Source: Clostridia bacterium
GTDB lineage: Bacteria; Bacillota; Clostridia; Oscillospirales; Acutalibacteraceae
Direction of reading: 5' to 3'
Assembly (NCBI GenBank): GCA_017625835.1
Contig: JAGAKF010000103.1
Coordinates: 1-56,577 of the forward strand
DNA: 56,577 bases
The notes under the pieces were generated by a model. That model was not told the DNA's origin. It searched no databases and saw only the letters and a program-made list of their open reading frames with translations. The stretch's first letter is position 1. Each line of letters begins with the position of its first letter. The translations under genes and the position numbers were made by a program. Positions 1 to 8,781 of this stretch are shown piece by piece.

Positions 1-1
1 C

Positions 2-343
2 GATAATTTCGTTGGTAAAAACTCAGTAAGCCAGACGGTTCACTGCGCAGGTGTTGATGGTGTTCAGGAAGGCTTCCAGTCCAATAATCTCGGCGCTTTC
101 TACGGAAACAATATTTATAAAGAGTATAATACATACGGCCTCGAATGGACAGATGAAGAGTACATCTTCTATATAAACGGTGTTGAAACGCGCCGTACAT
201 CCTTCGGCAACGGTGTATCGGAAGTTCCCGAAGAGGTTATAGTTTCTCTTGAAATTCCCGCAGAGGAAGAGCTTAATAAGCTTGATAAGGATTCTTACAA
301 AACAGAGTATATTATTGACTACGTAAGAATTTATCAGAAATAA
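2..343 (+). CDS. GH16-family beta-glucanase/lectin-fold C-terminus (5' truncated)
   Basis: Only the last 113 codons are in the window; the gene enters from the left edge. The visible part has the hallmarks of the C-terminal half of a glycoside hydrolase family 16 (concanavalin A-like jelly-roll) domain: YNTYGLEWTDEEYIFYING, in which a beta-strand carries the conserved Trp-Thr and the 'FYxxG' turn, then a 'VIVSLEIP' strand, and it ends on the typical DYVRIYQK strand. GH16 enzymes cut beta-1,3/1,4-glucans, agar, carrageenan or related glycans outside the cell. The catalytic ExDxE segment lies outside the window, so activity and substrate cannot be judged. A bidirectional terminator follows directly. 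Confidence 0.8.
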   Translation, partial: DNFVGKNSVSQTVHCAGVDGVQEGFQSNNLGAFYGNNIYKEYNTYGLEWTDEEYIFYINGVETRRTSFGNGVSEVPEEVIVSLEIPAEEELNKLDKDSYKTEYIIDYVRIYQK

Positions 344-348
344 TAAAA

Positions 349-386
349 ATGCCGCAGTAGGTTTAAACTTGCTGCGGCATAACTTT
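349..386. terminator. Bidirectional intrinsic terminator
   Basis: A 9-bp stem (atgccgcag 349-357 with ctgcggcat 372-380) is followed by a T-rich tail on the plus strand and by TTTTTATT on the minus strand. It separates the converging GH16 and nitroreductase genes. Confidence 0.8.
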
Positions 387-388
387 TG

Positions 389-907
389 TTAAAAGCTTTC
401 ATAAAAAACGATTTCGTTTTCATCCCTGAATTCATTATGCAGGTGCATTGGTTCGGTATCGTCAGCAGGGTATCCCATAACAAGCAGAGCTACGGGCTCA
501 ATCTCTTCGGGAATGTTGAATTCTTTACGCATTGCAAAAGGATCGAAGTGCATAACCCACGTCGAGCCGATTCCGATTTCGGCTGCTTTGAGAATCATAT
601 GCGTTGTAACAATGCTCGCATCAACGATTCCGCAGGTTGCACCGTCATATTTTCTCGTCCAGCATTCGTTTTTATTGTAGCAGACAAGCATTGCGGTCGG
701 TGCGTCAAAGTGACACTTGGTACACTTTTTAAGCTTTTCGCAGGATTCATCGGTGTTGATTACAAGGATCCTCTGCGGCTGATAGTTGCATCCCGTAGGC
801 GCAAGGTGACCTGCTTCGAGAATTTTATCAATTATATCTTTTTCAAGATGAATGTTTTTGAATTTACGGACAGAATATCTGTTTTTTGCAAGCTGTGTGA
901 AATCCAT
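389..907 (-). CDS. Nitroreductase-family FMN oxidoreductase
   Basis: 172 residues, the normal length for a small nitroreductase-fold protein. The N-terminus NRYSVRKFKN is the classic family opening (R-S-x-R-x-F, FMN phosphate binding). 'AGHLAPTGCNYQPQRILVI' matches the A-P-S/T-x-x-N-x-Q-P motif, and 'GIGSTWV' plus 'VALLVMGYPADD' are the later FMN-site motifs. Such proteins use NAD(P)H and FMN to reduce nitro or quinone compounds, or act as ferredoxin-linked flavin enzymes; the true substrate is not deducible. The extra Cys residues around position 62-66 (KCTKCH) are often seen in clostridial members. An AAGGAAGG ribosome site precedes the ATG. It diverges from the GH29 gene. Confidence 0.85.
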   Translation of the reverse strand: MDFTQLAKNRYSVRKFKNIHLEKDIIDKILEAGHLAPTGCNYQPQRILVINTDESCEKLKKCTKCHFDAPTAMLVCYNKNECWTRKYDGATCGIVDASIVTTHMILKAAEIGIGSTWVMHFDPFAMRKEFNIPEEIEPVALLVMGYPADDTEPMHLHNEFRDENEIVFYESF

Positions 908-943
908 AGAACCTTCCTTTCAATATGAATGTTTGCTTCAACT

Positions 944-972
944 ATATTACAGCAAATCCAGTGTTTTAGCAA
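944..972 (-). promoter_or_regulatory. Candidate promoter of the nitroreductase gene
   Basis: On the minus strand TTGCTA and TAATAT are separated by 17 bp. The -35 match is moderate, so this is tentative. It lies back to back with the GH29 promoter. Confidence 0.35.
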
Positions 973-980
973 GAGATTTA

Positions 981-1009
981 TTGACTTTGACCACGCTAAA
1001 TGTTATATT
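981..1009 (+). promoter_or_regulatory. Promoter of the GH29 gene
   Basis: TTGACT and TATATT are separated by exactly 17 bp. Transcription would begin near 1016, giving a leader of about 30 nt before the fucosidase ATG. Confidence 0.5.
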
Positions 1010-1045
1010 TTACCTGTTAAGATTTTTCGCAAAGGAGCGTTAATT

Positions 1046-2329
1046 ATGTACGAAAATAATTGGGAATCTCTTAATTCCCGTAAAGTGCCCGAATGGTTTG
1101 AGGATGCAAAATTCGGTATCTTCATTCATTGGGGTTTATATTCTGTCCCTGCATACACTAAGAAGGGCGATTATGCCGAATGGTATATGCGTCAGATCGA
1201 GGATGAAAATTTTGAAACCCATGCTTTCCATAAGCGTGTATACGGAGAAAATGCAAAATATGAAGATTTTGTAAGCGGCTTCAAGGCTGAGCTTTTTGAT
1301 GCTAAGAAGTGGGCAGATCTTTTCCAGAAAAGCGGTGCTAAGTATATGAACATCGTTTCAAAGCACCACGACGGTTATTGCCTTTACAAGTCGGATTATG
1401 CTTGGAACTGGAATTCTGTTGACGTAGGTCCTCACCGAGATTTCCTTCAGGAGCTCAAAGACGCTCTTGCGGATACTGATGTACGTTTCGGTGTTTATCA
1501 TTCTGTTTATGAATGGTTCCATCCTCTTTACCTTAAGAATCCCGAAGAGTATGCAACCGAGCACCTTATACCGATGCTTAAGGAACTTATCGAAAAATAT
1601 CAGCCGAACACTCTATTCACAGACGGTGAATGGGAGCACACTTCGGATGTATGGCACTCAACAGAGTTCTTACAGTGGCTTTATAATGAATCCAGCGTAA
1701 AGGATTTTATCGTTCCCAATGACCGTTGGGGCAAGGAGACAAGAGGACGCCTCGGCGGTAACTTTACTACTGAGTACGGCTACATCGAAGCTGGACGTAA
1801 GATTGAAGACGTCGAGCTTGACAGACCGTTTGAGGAGTGCCGCGGTATCGGCCGTTCATTCGGCTTTAACCGTAACGAAGACCTTGCTGATTATCTCAGT
1901 GCAAAAGAGCTTCTTGAAATGCTTTGCGACCTTGTTTCAAAGGGAGGAAACTTCCTCCTCAATATCGGTCCTGCCGCTGACGGAACGATCCCTGTTATTA
2001 TGGAAGAAAGACTTCTTCAGATGGGTGATTGGCTCCGTGTGAACGGTGATGCAATTTACGGCACACGCCTTTACTCAAAGGCTCAGCAGGAGGGCGTTTA
2101 CTATACGAAGAAGGGTGACGATGTTTATGCAATTATAAACCGTTTCCCGTTCGGCTCGCAGGTGCTTGAGCTTGTTGATTATGATGCCGACCTCAAGGCT
2201 TCGCTCCTCGGCAGTGATGCTGAGCTTGAAATCGTTGATAACAACGGCAAGGCTGAAGTCAAATTCCCTGCAATCAATCCCGATACTGTTGACAGTAACT
2301 GGCTTTATACAATAAAGATTTCTAAATAA
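1046..2329 (+). CDS. GH29 alpha-L-fucosidase
   Basis: 427 residues. The opening 'PEWFEDAKFGIFIHWGLYSVPAY' region and 'EWYMRQI' are diagnostic of the GH29 (beta/alpha)8 barrel, and 'YMNIVSKHHDGYCLYKS' carries the conserved HHDGF/Y substrate-binding loop. The nucleophile region is 'TLFTDGEW' (usual WFDG), with Asp near residue 194 as the likely nucleophile. 'GGNFLLNIGPAADG' is the conserved strand near the barrel end, followed by a short beta-sandwich tail. No signal peptide is visible, so it probably acts in the cytoplasm on imported fuco-oligosaccharides. I chose the ATG at 1046 because AAAGGAG lies 8 bp upstream; an upstream in-frame ATG at 929 precedes the promoter. The neighbouring GH3, GH4 and GH16 genes fit a glycan-degrading lifestyle. 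Confidence 0.93.
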   Translation: MYENNWESLNSRKVPEWFEDAKFGIFIHWGLYSVPAYTKKGDYAEWYMRQIEDENFETHAFHKRVYGENAKYEDFVSGFKAELFDAKKWADLFQKSGAKYMNIVSKHHDGYCLYKSDYAWNWNSVDVGPHRDFLQELKDALADTDVRFGVYHSVYEWFHPLYLKNPEEYATEHLIPMLKELIEKYQPNTLFTDGEWEHTSDVWHSTEFLQWLYNESSVKDFIVPNDRWGKETRGRLGGNFTTEYGYIEAGRKIEDVELDRPFEECRGIGRSFGFNRNEDLADYLSAKELLEMLCDLVSKGGNFLLNIGPAADGTIPVIMEERLLQMGDWLRVNGDAIYGTRLYSKAQQEGVYYTKKGDDVYAIINRFPFGSQVLELVDYDADLKASLLGSDAELEIVDNNGKAEVKFPAINPDTVDSNWLYTIKISK

Positions 2330-2333
2330 AACA

Positions 2334-2365
2334 AAGCCTCTGACCTTTTGTCGGAGGCTTACTTG
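2334..2365 (+). terminator. Weak hairpin after GH29 gene
   Basis: aagcctc (2334-2340) pairs with gaggctt (2354-2360) around a short loop. There is no T-run, so it may attenuate rather than end transcription; the next gene begins only 20 bp later. Confidence 0.4.
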
Positions 2366-2379
2366 AAAGGAGAACGGTT

Positions 2380-2940
2380 ATGAGAAAGAATTTCGGCTCA
2401 AAACCTATGACATATCCGCAGCCGGTTTTCATCGTTGCAGCTTATGATGAAAACGGAATCCCGAACGCGATGAATGCTGCCTGGGGCGGTATTGCGGAAT
2501 CTGATTGTATTACAATGTGTCTTTCTGCAGGACACAAAACCGTAAAGAACATCCTTGCAACAGGAGCTTTTACGGTAAGTATGGCGGATGCAAAGCACGT
2601 CGTTGAATGTGATTATCTCGGCGTTGAATCGGGCAATAAAGTTCCCGATAAGCTCGAAAAGGCAGGACTTCACACATTTAAAAGCGAGTTTGTAAACGCA
2701 CCGCTTATTGAAGAATTACCGATGGCACTTGAGTGCAAGCTCATAAGCTTCGACAAGGAAACGGATTGCCTCATCGGCGAAATCGTCAATGTCAGCGCAG
2801 ATGAAAGCATCCTTGACGATGCAGGAAATATTGATTATAAAAAGCTTGATCCGATAACTTTCGACCCGATGTATCACACGTACATCACTCTCGGCGAAAG
2901 AGTAGGAAAGGCATTCAACGACGGAAATTCCCTGAAATGA
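2380..2940 (+). CDS. Flavin reductase-like (FMN-binding split barrel) protein
   Basis: 186 residues. 'YPQPVFIVAAYDENGIPNAM' followed by 'NAAWGG' and 'HKTVKNILATGAFTVSM' are the signature blocks of the flavin reductase-like domain (PF01613): a split barrel binding FMN, with the T-x-x-N-I motif. Members of this clostridial subgroup act as flavoproteins in electron transfer or as flavin reductases; the partner is unknown. AAAGGAG lies 8 bp before the ATG. It is followed at a distance of 10 bp by a hydrolase, so the two are probably cotranscribed, perhaps also with the fucosidase upstream. Confidence 0.88.
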   Translation: MRKNFGSKPMTYPQPVFIVAAYDENGIPNAMNAAWGGIAESDCITMCLSAGHKTVKNILATGAFTVSMADAKHVVECDYLGVESGNKVPDKLEKAGLHTFKSEFVNAPLIEELPMALECKLISFDKETDCLIGEIVNVSADESILDDAGNIDYKKLDPITFDPMYHTYITLGERVGKAFNDGNSLK

Positions 2941-2950
2941 AGGTGAAACA

Positions 2951-3895
2951 ATGCTTTTTTACAATACCGTTAAAAAGATATATAACAAACTGATTTTTGC
3001 ACGTTGTGACGATACGGGAGTTGCACGTTATTTCTCTGCAAAAGATTTTGAGGGGATAAAATGCGAGCCTTATGCTTTCAAGGGCTCAAAAGGTCATAAA
3101 CTGCAGGGATATTTTTATTCCTACGACGGTGCAGAAAAAGACAGAATTATCGTCTTTGATCACGGAATGGGCGGCGGACATCTTTCTTATATGAAAGAAA
3201 TTGAAATGCTTGCCCGTCACGGATATACTGTCTTTGCTTACGACCATACGGGTTGCATGGAATCGGAGGGTGAGTCAACAGTCGGTTTTACTCAATCTCT
3301 CTGCGACCTCGACTGTTGTCTGAAAATTCTGAAAGCAGACGAAAGCTTTAAAGACAAAAAATTTGCTGTTATAGGGCACAGCTGGGGTGGATACGCGAGC
3401 CTTAATATCTCATCATTTCACCCTGATTTAACGCACGTTGTCGTATTGTCAGGGTTTGTGTCGGTTGCGAAGATTGCCGAACGCTTCGGTGCTTTGAAAA
3501 AGTATATTTACTCGATAGAAAAAGAAGCGAATCCGAAATATGTTGACTGTGATGCGGTGAAATCGCTTAACAATTCAAAAGCAAAGGTTCTGCTTGTTTA
3601 TTCAGATAACGATGCAATGGTAAACAAAGAACAGAATTTTGATTATCTTAAGTCATCACTTTCGGGAAGAAAGGATACGTTTTTTGTACTCGAAAGCGGT
3701 AAATCGCACAATCCGAATTACACATCCGATGCTGTGGCTTTCCTGAATGATTATCTTGCAAAGCTTAACAAAACGAAAAAGTCTTTGAAGACAGCGGAGA
3801 AGAAGAAAGCGTTTGTCAACAGCTTCGATTGGGACAGAATGACACAGCAGGACGATAAAGTCTGGAACCGGATTTTTGAAATTTTTGATAATTAA
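2951..3895 (+). CDS. Alpha/beta hydrolase (serine hydrolase)
   Basis: 314 residues. The alpha/beta-hydrolase core is visible: 'IIVFDHGMGGG' (oxyanion strand, near residue 70), 'YTVFAYDHTGC', the nucleophile elbow GHSWGG with Ser144, the acid in 'VYSDNDAM' (Asp219 or Asp221), and the His of 'GKSHNPNYT' (His253). It resembles cytosolic esterase/lysophospholipase-type members; the substrate is unknown. A Lys-rich C-terminal extension (about 270-290) follows the catalytic core. No signal peptide is obvious. It lies 10 bp behind the flavin reductase-like gene and ends in a strong terminator. Confidence 0.85.
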   Translation: MLFYNTVKKIYNKLIFARCDDTGVARYFSAKDFEGIKCEPYAFKGSKGHKLQGYFYSYDGAEKDRIIVFDHGMGGGHLSYMKEIEMLARHGYTVFAYDHTGCMESEGESTVGFTQSLCDLDCCLKILKADESFKDKKFAVIGHSWGGYASLNISSFHPDLTHVVVLSGFVSVAKIAERFGALKKYIYSIEKEANPKYVDCDAVKSLNNSKAKVLLVYSDNDAMVNKEQNFDYLKSSLSGRKDTFFVLESGKSHNPNYTSDAVAFLNDYLAKLNKTKKSLKTAEKKKAFVNSFDWDRMTQQDDKVWNRIFEIFDN

Positions 3896-3898
3896 GCC

Positions 3899-3934
3899 AA
3901 AGCCTTGAGAATTTTCTCAGGGCTTTTATCTTTT
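3899..3934 (+). terminator. Intrinsic terminator after the hydrolase gene
   Basis: agccttgaga (3901-3910) pairs with tctcagggct (3915-3924), one G-T wobble, followed by tttatctttt. The T-tail overlaps the -35 box of the next promoter. Confidence 0.8.
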
Positions 3935-3959
3935 ACAAATACAATTTTTGTGTTATAAT
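3932..3959 (+). promoter_or_regulatory. Promoter of the MATE gene
   Basis: TTTACA (5/6 match) and a perfect TATAAT are separated by 16 bp. The predicted start lies near 3966, about 26 nt before the ATG. Confidence 0.55.
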
Positions 3960-3991
3960 GTCTGCGTTTTAAGAAAAGAGATGTTGAATTT

Positions 3992-5365
3992 ATGCAAAAA
4001 ACGCAAATCAAAGATTTCACAAAAGGCGGAATAACAAAACCGCTTCTTGTCTTTGTCTGGCCGCTGTTTTTGTCCAATCTTCTGCAGGTTGTCTACAATA
4101 TGGTGGATATGATTGTCGTCGGCAATGTGCTCGGCAAAGAGGGTATATCAGCAGTTTCGGTCGGCGGCGATGTCACGCATCTGCTTACCTTCATTGCTAT
4201 GGGTTTTTCAAATGCGGGTCAGGTGCTTATCGCGCGGTACATAGGAGCAGGCGAAAGACAAAAAATCGGCAGATTCGTGGGTACAATGTGCGGATTCCTG
4301 TTCTCGTGTGCGGTGTTGCTGAGCGTAGTCGGTATCGGTCTTCAGGACGTGATGCTGAAACTTATGAACACTCCCGAAGAAGCGATGCAGGGTGCAGTAA
4401 GCTATTCCACTGTATGTATGATCGGTCTTGTTTTTATTTACGGTTATAATATGTCCAGCGCTATTCTGCGCGGAATGGGCGATTCAAAGCATCCGTTTGT
4501 GTTTATCAGCATTGCTGCTGTGCTTAATCTGATACTGGACCTTATTTTTGTTATCGGATTCAGATGGAAGGAAACAGGTGCCGCGCTTGCAACGATAATA
4601 AGTCAGGCGATCAGTTTCATTTCCTGCGCATTTTTTCTGGCGAAAAACAAACAACGCTTTGAACTCGATATCAGGGTGAAAGACTTTTTAAAATGGGATA
4701 AAGAGATGCTTGGTGCGCTCGTAAAACTCGGCACGCCTATGGCGATTAAAACAGCATCAATTCAGGTTTCAAAGCTGTTTGTCAATTCGTGGATCAATTC
4801 CTACGGTGTTGCGGTTTCTGCCTTCGCGGGTATTGCGAATAAAGTCTCAAGCATAAGTAACCTTGTCTCTGCCGCGATGAATACAGGCGGTTCGACAATG
4901 GTAGGGCAGAATCTTGCTGCACGAGAATTTGGCAGAGTTAAGTCAATTCTTAAAAATCTTGCAGTTATCACTCTGTCGGTTGCAACATTTTTCTCCGTGC
5001 TGATAATTGCTTTCCCGACTCAGATTTTCGGTATATTCACGCAAGAGCCTTCCGTTCTTGAAATCTCGGGGAAATATGTACCGATCGCGGTATTGCTGTT
5101 CTTCGGCGGTGCGATGAGAGCAATAATGAATGCATTGCTTAACGGAAGCGGAAACTATAAAATCAACTTCGTTACGGCAATTCTTGACGGAATAGTGATG
5201 CGTATCGGACTTGCAATTCTCTTCGGTCTTGCACTTCAGATGAAGCATTACGGCTTCTGGCTCGGCGATGCTATTGCAGGCTTTACTCCGTTCTTCATCG
5301 GCGTTGTATACTACGCAACGGGAAAATGGAAAAAAGACCAACAAACCAACCGTAACGGTAAATAA
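3992..5365 (+). CDS. MATE-family multidrug/Na+ (H+) antiporter
   Basis: 457 residues with twelve hydrophobic segments, typical of the MATE family (DinF/NorM-like). 'GGITKPLLVFVWPLFLSNLLQVVYNMVDMIVVGNVLG' gives the characteristic first helix pair (P-x-x-x-x-x-L-x-Q-x-x-Y-N-x-V-D), and the second half repeats the pattern: 'LGTPMAIKTASIQVSKLFVNSWINSYG'. MATE proteins export cationic drugs or metabolites by ion antiport at the inner membrane; the substrate cannot be assigned. It has its own promoter and is monocistronic. The ATG is preceded by a purine-rich agaaaagag 11 bp upstream, weaker than most ribosome sites here. Confidence 0.9.
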   Translation: MQKTQIKDFTKGGITKPLLVFVWPLFLSNLLQVVYNMVDMIVVGNVLGKEGISAVSVGGDVTHLLTFIAMGFSNAGQVLIARYIGAGERQKIGRFVGTMCGFLFSCAVLLSVVGIGLQDVMLKLMNTPEEAMQGAVSYSTVCMIGLVFIYGYNMSSAILRGMGDSKHPFVFISIAAVLNLILDLIFVIGFRWKETGAALATIISQAISFISCAFFLAKNKQRFELDIRVKDFLKWDKEMLGALVKLGTPMAIKTASIQVSKLFVNSWINSYGVAVSAFAGIANKVSSISNLVSAAMNTGGSTMVGQNLAAREFGRVKSILKNLAVITLSVATFFSVLIIAFPTQIFGIFTQEPSVLEISGKYVPIAVLLFFGGAMRAIMNALLNGSGNYKINFVTAILDGIVMRIGLAILFGLALQMKHYGFWLGDAIAGFTPFFIGVVYYATGKWKKDQQTNRNGK

Positions 5366-5374
5366 TAACATAAA

Positions 5375-5410
5375 ACGACCGGTCACGAATCAGTGACCGG
5401 TCGTGCTTTT
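5375..5410. terminator. Bidirectional intrinsic terminator
   Basis: A perfect 12-bp stem (5375-5386 with 5393-5404, acgaccggtcac) with a 6-nt loop serves both the MATE gene (tail gctttt) and the converging TPM gene (tail TTTT on the minus strand). Confidence 0.85.
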
Positions 5411-5415
5411 GTATC

Positions 5416-6225
5416 TCAAAATCTTCCTCCGCCACCGCCGTGGCTTCTGCCTGAGGAACCTATACGGACTCCTCCGCCTTTTGAAGAGGACTGTGTCTGT
5501 TTCGGGGTTCGCGAAACGTGCTGATAGAGGAACATTTCGCTTTGGTGAGTTATATGCATACTGTCGGGAACCTGATAGTCCTGCGCCGCAGACTTTCTGC
5601 GTACTGTCTTAAGCTGACTTCGGAAACCGAGCATTATCAAAAATGAAATTCCCATTCCGATAAGGATTGATCCGGGAATCCACATAAGGCTGAGCTTTTC
5701 GCGCGGCAATGTACTGTTGGTATAAGCTTCTCCGTTTTCTGCCTGAACGAGGAAATCGTCACAAAGAACAATGAATGTTTCAAAAGCCCTGTAATAATTA
5801 CCGTCGCCGAGTATCGGTTCAATCTGCTTTCCGATGTATTGCCAGCCGTCGTCATTGAATGCGGTCATACCGTATCCGCTTGTTGAGATAAACCATTCGC
5901 GGCCGTCCATATCAACGAGAAGAAGAATGCCGTCGCCCTTATCGCCGAAGCCGAAGTTGTTGTAATCATAGAGGTCATCGGCAAATTCCGCAATCGTCAT
6001 TCCCGAACCGTTAAGCGTTTCAACCGTGACGATAACAACGTCAAAACTGTGTTTTTCGCTTACGGTATCAAGGTTCTGCAAAAGCTCTGCTTCCTCGCTG
6101 TCTGTAAGGATATCTGCACCGTCAACAAGTCGTGGCATAATTTCTTCACCAAGCGCAAAAGACGACACCATAAACGCAAGGCAGAGAAGAACGGCTGTAA
6201 TTAAACAAGAAATTTTCTTAATCAT
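5416..6225 (-). CDS. TPM-domain membrane protein with Gly-rich tail
   Basis: 269 residues. A signal/anchor segment (5-24) is followed by a TPM domain (about 30-160; 'ADILTDSEEAELLQNLD', 'VVIVTVETLNG', 'GDGILLLVDMDGREWFISTSGYG'), a second transmembrane helix (about 179-201) and a basic tail ending SHGGGGGRF. This is the YgcG/TPM_phosphatase architecture: an extracytoplasmic Rossmann-like domain whose function is unsettled. I start at the ATG with GAGGAGG just upstream; the longer frame begins inside the upstream gene and does not look like protein. It is the last of a three-gene operon with a zinc-ribbon protein (14 bp away) and an SPFH protein. Confidence 0.85.
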   Translation of the reverse strand: MIKKISCLITAVLLCLAFMVSSFALGEEIMPRLVDGADILTDSEEAELLQNLDTVSEKHSFDVVIVTVETLNGSGMTIAEFADDLYDYNNFGFGDKGDGILLLVDMDGREWFISTSGYGMTAFNDDGWQYIGKQIEPILGDGNYYRAFETFIVLCDDFLVQAENGEAYTNSTLPREKLSLMWIPGSILIGMGISFLIMLGFRSQLKTVRRKSAAQDYQVPDSMHITHQSEMFLYQHVSRTPKQTQSSSKGGGVRIGSSGRSHGGGGGRF

Positions 6226-6239
6226 ATAACCGCCTCCTC

Positions 6240-7322
6240 TCAGGTCAATAGGAGCCAGGCGAGGGCGTATACTGCCGCGCTGAGTCCTGCTCCGACACCG
6301 ATAACACTTTTCCAAAAAGCCTTTTTATCAACAGGCAGGTCGCCGATAAACTTACCTGTCTGCCCGTTCATTGCAAAAGTAAACTTTTCTCCCTGCCACG
6401 TTGTGTTAAGAATCCAGACAGGGTAGAGGGCATATTTTGCCGTTCCGTTTTCAAGCTGAACGGAGCTGTTTTCGGTTATAACGCTGTTGTAACCCGTAAC
6501 GGTCTGAGCAAAAAGCTGTTCCGTACTTGTTTTGATTCGCTCGTTGGCGCGTTCAATGCTGTCTTCGGGACTTACGTCGTATTTATCAGCAAGATAGCCT
6601 GCGAGATATGCTGTCCGGAAATCAACAGCATCCTTGAAATCGAAAGGTTCAATGGATTCCATAAGGTCATCTGCCATTTTTGAAGATCCGTCAACAGGCA
6701 CGTGCTCAAAAGCAACATTTCCGCTTCTTCTTACTCTGTATGTGCTTGTGCGTGTGTAGTTGTACTTTGTATCACTCCACATCTGAACACGTGTTGCTTT
6801 GTAATTAATATTTGCATTGGAGTTTGCATCAAAAAGCCAGAAGGGGACATAAATTCCCTTGATTTCATTTATGCGGTTTTCATCTTTGAATGTTTTAGGG
6901 ATAAACTTTTTACCTGAAACGTGCTTTTTGAGTGCAGCTTTTGCTTCCTCTTTGCTGACCTTGAACGGAATTACAAGGTCGGGCTTAAGCGTTCCCGAAA
7001 CCTTGCCTGAAATAACGACCGGGTTGTCGCAGTAAGGGCAGGAGGTTGCCGCAGTGTTTTCATCAGCGACGATTTCACCACCGCAGGATTGGCAGACGTA
7101 GCTTCTGAATGTGTCTTCTTCACCGTCCTGCCACTGTGTGCCTGCGGATGTGTCCCACGTCATATTGTCGGGCACGGAATTCTGATCTTCTTCATGAAGA
7201 GTTTTGATAACATCCATCTCAAATTCACTGTCACAGTAAGGACACTTCATCTTCTGGACGGAGCTGTTGAATTCTATCGCACCGCCACAGGACGGACATT
7301 TATATTCTAAGGTTGTTGACAT
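6240..7322 (-). CDS. Zinc-ribbon membrane-anchored protein of unknown function
   Basis: 360 residues. Two zinc ribbons open the protein: CPSCGG...CPYCDSEF (about 9-34) and CQSCGGEI...CPYCDNPV (about 78-100). A long middle domain ('DLVIPFKVSKEEAKAALKKH', 'IKGIYVPFWLFD') resembles the TFIIB-type zinc-ribbon family found beside SPFH and TPM genes in Firmicutes. The C-terminus has one hydrophobic helix ('SVIGVGAGLSAAVYALAWLLL') that would leave the bulk in the cytoplasm. The biochemical role is not known to me. GAGGTGA precedes the ATG. It sits 24 bp after the SPFH gene and 14 bp before the TPM gene. Confidence 0.75.
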   Translation of the reverse strand: MSTTLEYKCPSCGGAIEFNSSVQKMKCPYCDSEFEMDVIKTLHEEDQNSVPDNMTWDTSAGTQWQDGEEDTFRSYVCQSCGGEIVADENTAATSCPYCDNPVVISGKVSGTLKPDLVIPFKVSKEEAKAALKKHVSGKKFIPKTFKDENRINEIKGIYVPFWLFDANSNANINYKATRVQMWSDTKYNYTRTSTYRVRRSGNVAFEHVPVDGSSKMADDLMESIEPFDFKDAVDFRTAYLAGYLADKYDVSPEDSIERANERIKTSTEQLFAQTVTGYNSVITENSSVQLENGTAKYALYPVWILNTTWQGEKFTFAMNGQTGKFIGDLPVDKKAFWKSVIGVGAGLSAAVYALAWLLLT

Positions 7323-7346
7323 GAAATCACCTCGTTGAAAAGAGAT

Positions 7347-8678
7347 TTATTTAACGTCGTTTTCGTCAAATCTGTCACCGCATTCGGGGCAGAACTTCGG
7401 AGGATTGTGCGGATCTTCAGGTTTCCAACCGCATTTGTCGCACTGATAAAGAGGTGCTCCTGCAGGCTTCGGTGAGCCACAGTTTGAGCAGAACTTACCT
7501 TTATTCACAGCTCCGCAAGAGCAGTTCCAGCCTTCTTCTGTCGGCTTCTTTGCTCCGCATTCTGTGCAGAAGTTTCCGCTGACCGTTGCACCGCAGGTAC
7601 ACTTCCAACCGTTTGCAGGTGCAGTGGGTGCTGCTGCCTGCTGCTGTGCAAACTGCTGTTGCTGCTGCATTCCTGCCTGATACATCTGCTGTGCGTTGAA
7701 TCCGCCGTTTGCTCCCATTGCCATATTCATTCCCATAAAGCCCATCATTGCTCCGTTTTCGTTTGCGGCGGCTGTCTCCATTGCACTTGCCTGTGCATCT
7801 GTCATTCTGCCTGCCATCATAAACGGATTTGAACCCATTGTTGCGGCATCTTCCATCTGTGTAATCTTCTTCATATCCTCTTCTGTGAGGGTAATCGGAT
7901 TAAGGGCAATAGACTCAACAGATATACCTCGTCTGTCTGTCCATTCAACCTTGAGTGCCGCGTTCATTGCATCTTTCAATTCAGTGGTATGTGCGGGAAT
8001 CTGTGCAGGACGAAGCTCAAACTCTGTAAGTCTTGCAAATGCAGGCTGAAGAGCTGAGATGAACTCAGTCTTGAGCTGAGAGTCGATATCTTCTCTTGTA
8101 TATTCATCGCTTACGTTACCTGCAATCTTTGTGTAGAAGAGCATCGGATCTGTGATTCTGTAAGAATAAACACCGTTACATCTTACCTGAACTGTTCTTG
8201 ACATACCGATACGCTTATTTACAACCTCAAACATAAACGGATTCGGTGTGCCGAACTTGTTGTCCATTATTTCTTTTGTGTTGAAATAATAAACTCTCTG
8301 ATCCTTACCTGTATCTCCGCCGTAAGTAAATCTCTTGCCTACTGTTCTGAAAGTCTCCTTGATTGTGTCACCGAGCTTGCCTGTAAAGATACTCGGCTCT
8401 GTTGATGAATCGTAAGTGAATTCACCGGGCTCAGCGCAGAATTCTACAACCTTGCCCTGTTCAACGATAATCATACACTGACCGTCAGCAACAGCAATGC
8501 CTGAACCGTTTGAAATGATATTATCGTTTCCCTTTGTGTTTGATGAACGGCCGCCGACTCTCTTTGAGCCTTTGGTCATTAATACATCATTTTCAAGTGA
8601 ATCGCAGTAGAAAAACTCCTTCCACTGGTCAGCCAGAGTACCGCCCAATGCTCCGATTCCTGCTTTAATAAGTCCCAT
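7347..8678 (-). CDS. SPFH-domain protein with three C-terminal zinc ribbons
   Basis: 443 residues. The N-terminal two thirds is an SPFH/'virion core protein'-like domain (about 40-290; 'SGIAVADGQCMIIVEQGKVV', 'VRCNGVYSYRITDPMLFY'), followed by a Met/Gln-rich linker and three tandem zinc ribbons (WKCTCGA...CTECG, WNCSCGA...CSNCG, YQCDKCG...CPECG). SPFH proteins make ring- or scaffold-like membrane assemblies. Here the operon partners are another zinc-ribbon protein and a TPM protein. The start at 8678 follows AAAGGAG; the 29 extra upstream codons lie in the leader. The 5' leader also contains a long imperfect inverted repeat (gggag at about 8711 with ctccc at about 8758). There is no transmembrane helix. 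Confidence 0.82.
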   Translation of the reverse strand: MGLIKAGIGALGGTLADQWKEFFYCDSLENDVLMTKGSKRVGGRSSNTKGNDNIISNGSGIAVADGQCMIIVEQGKVVEFCAEPGEFTYDSSTEPSIFTGKLGDTIKETFRTVGKRFTYGGDTGKDQRVYYFNTKEIMDNKFGTPNPFMFEVVNKRIGMSRTVQVRCNGVYSYRITDPMLFYTKIAGNVSDEYTREDIDSQLKTEFISALQPAFARLTEFELRPAQIPAHTTELKDAMNAALKVEWTDRRGISVESIALNPITLTEEDMKKITQMEDAATMGSNPFMMAGRMTDAQASAMETAAANENGAMMGFMGMNMAMGANGGFNAQQMYQAGMQQQQQFAQQQAAAPTAPANGWKCTCGATVSGNFCTECGAKKPTEEGWNCSCGAVNKGKFCSNCGSPKPAGAPLYQCDKCGWKPEDPHNPPKFCPECGDRFDENDVK

Positions 8679-8781
8679 ATTAATAACTCCTTTCGGTATA
8701 AAAACAAAATGGGAGCACACAGATGTCATATAAGCCGCAAAACATCCGCAATACTCCCACCTCACTATTATAATTTAATTC

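Noticed and set aside
929-1045. N-terminal extension of the GH29 enzyme
   Set aside because: It would start upstream of the promoter; the GGAG-linked ATG at 1046 starts exactly at the family's usual N-terminus.
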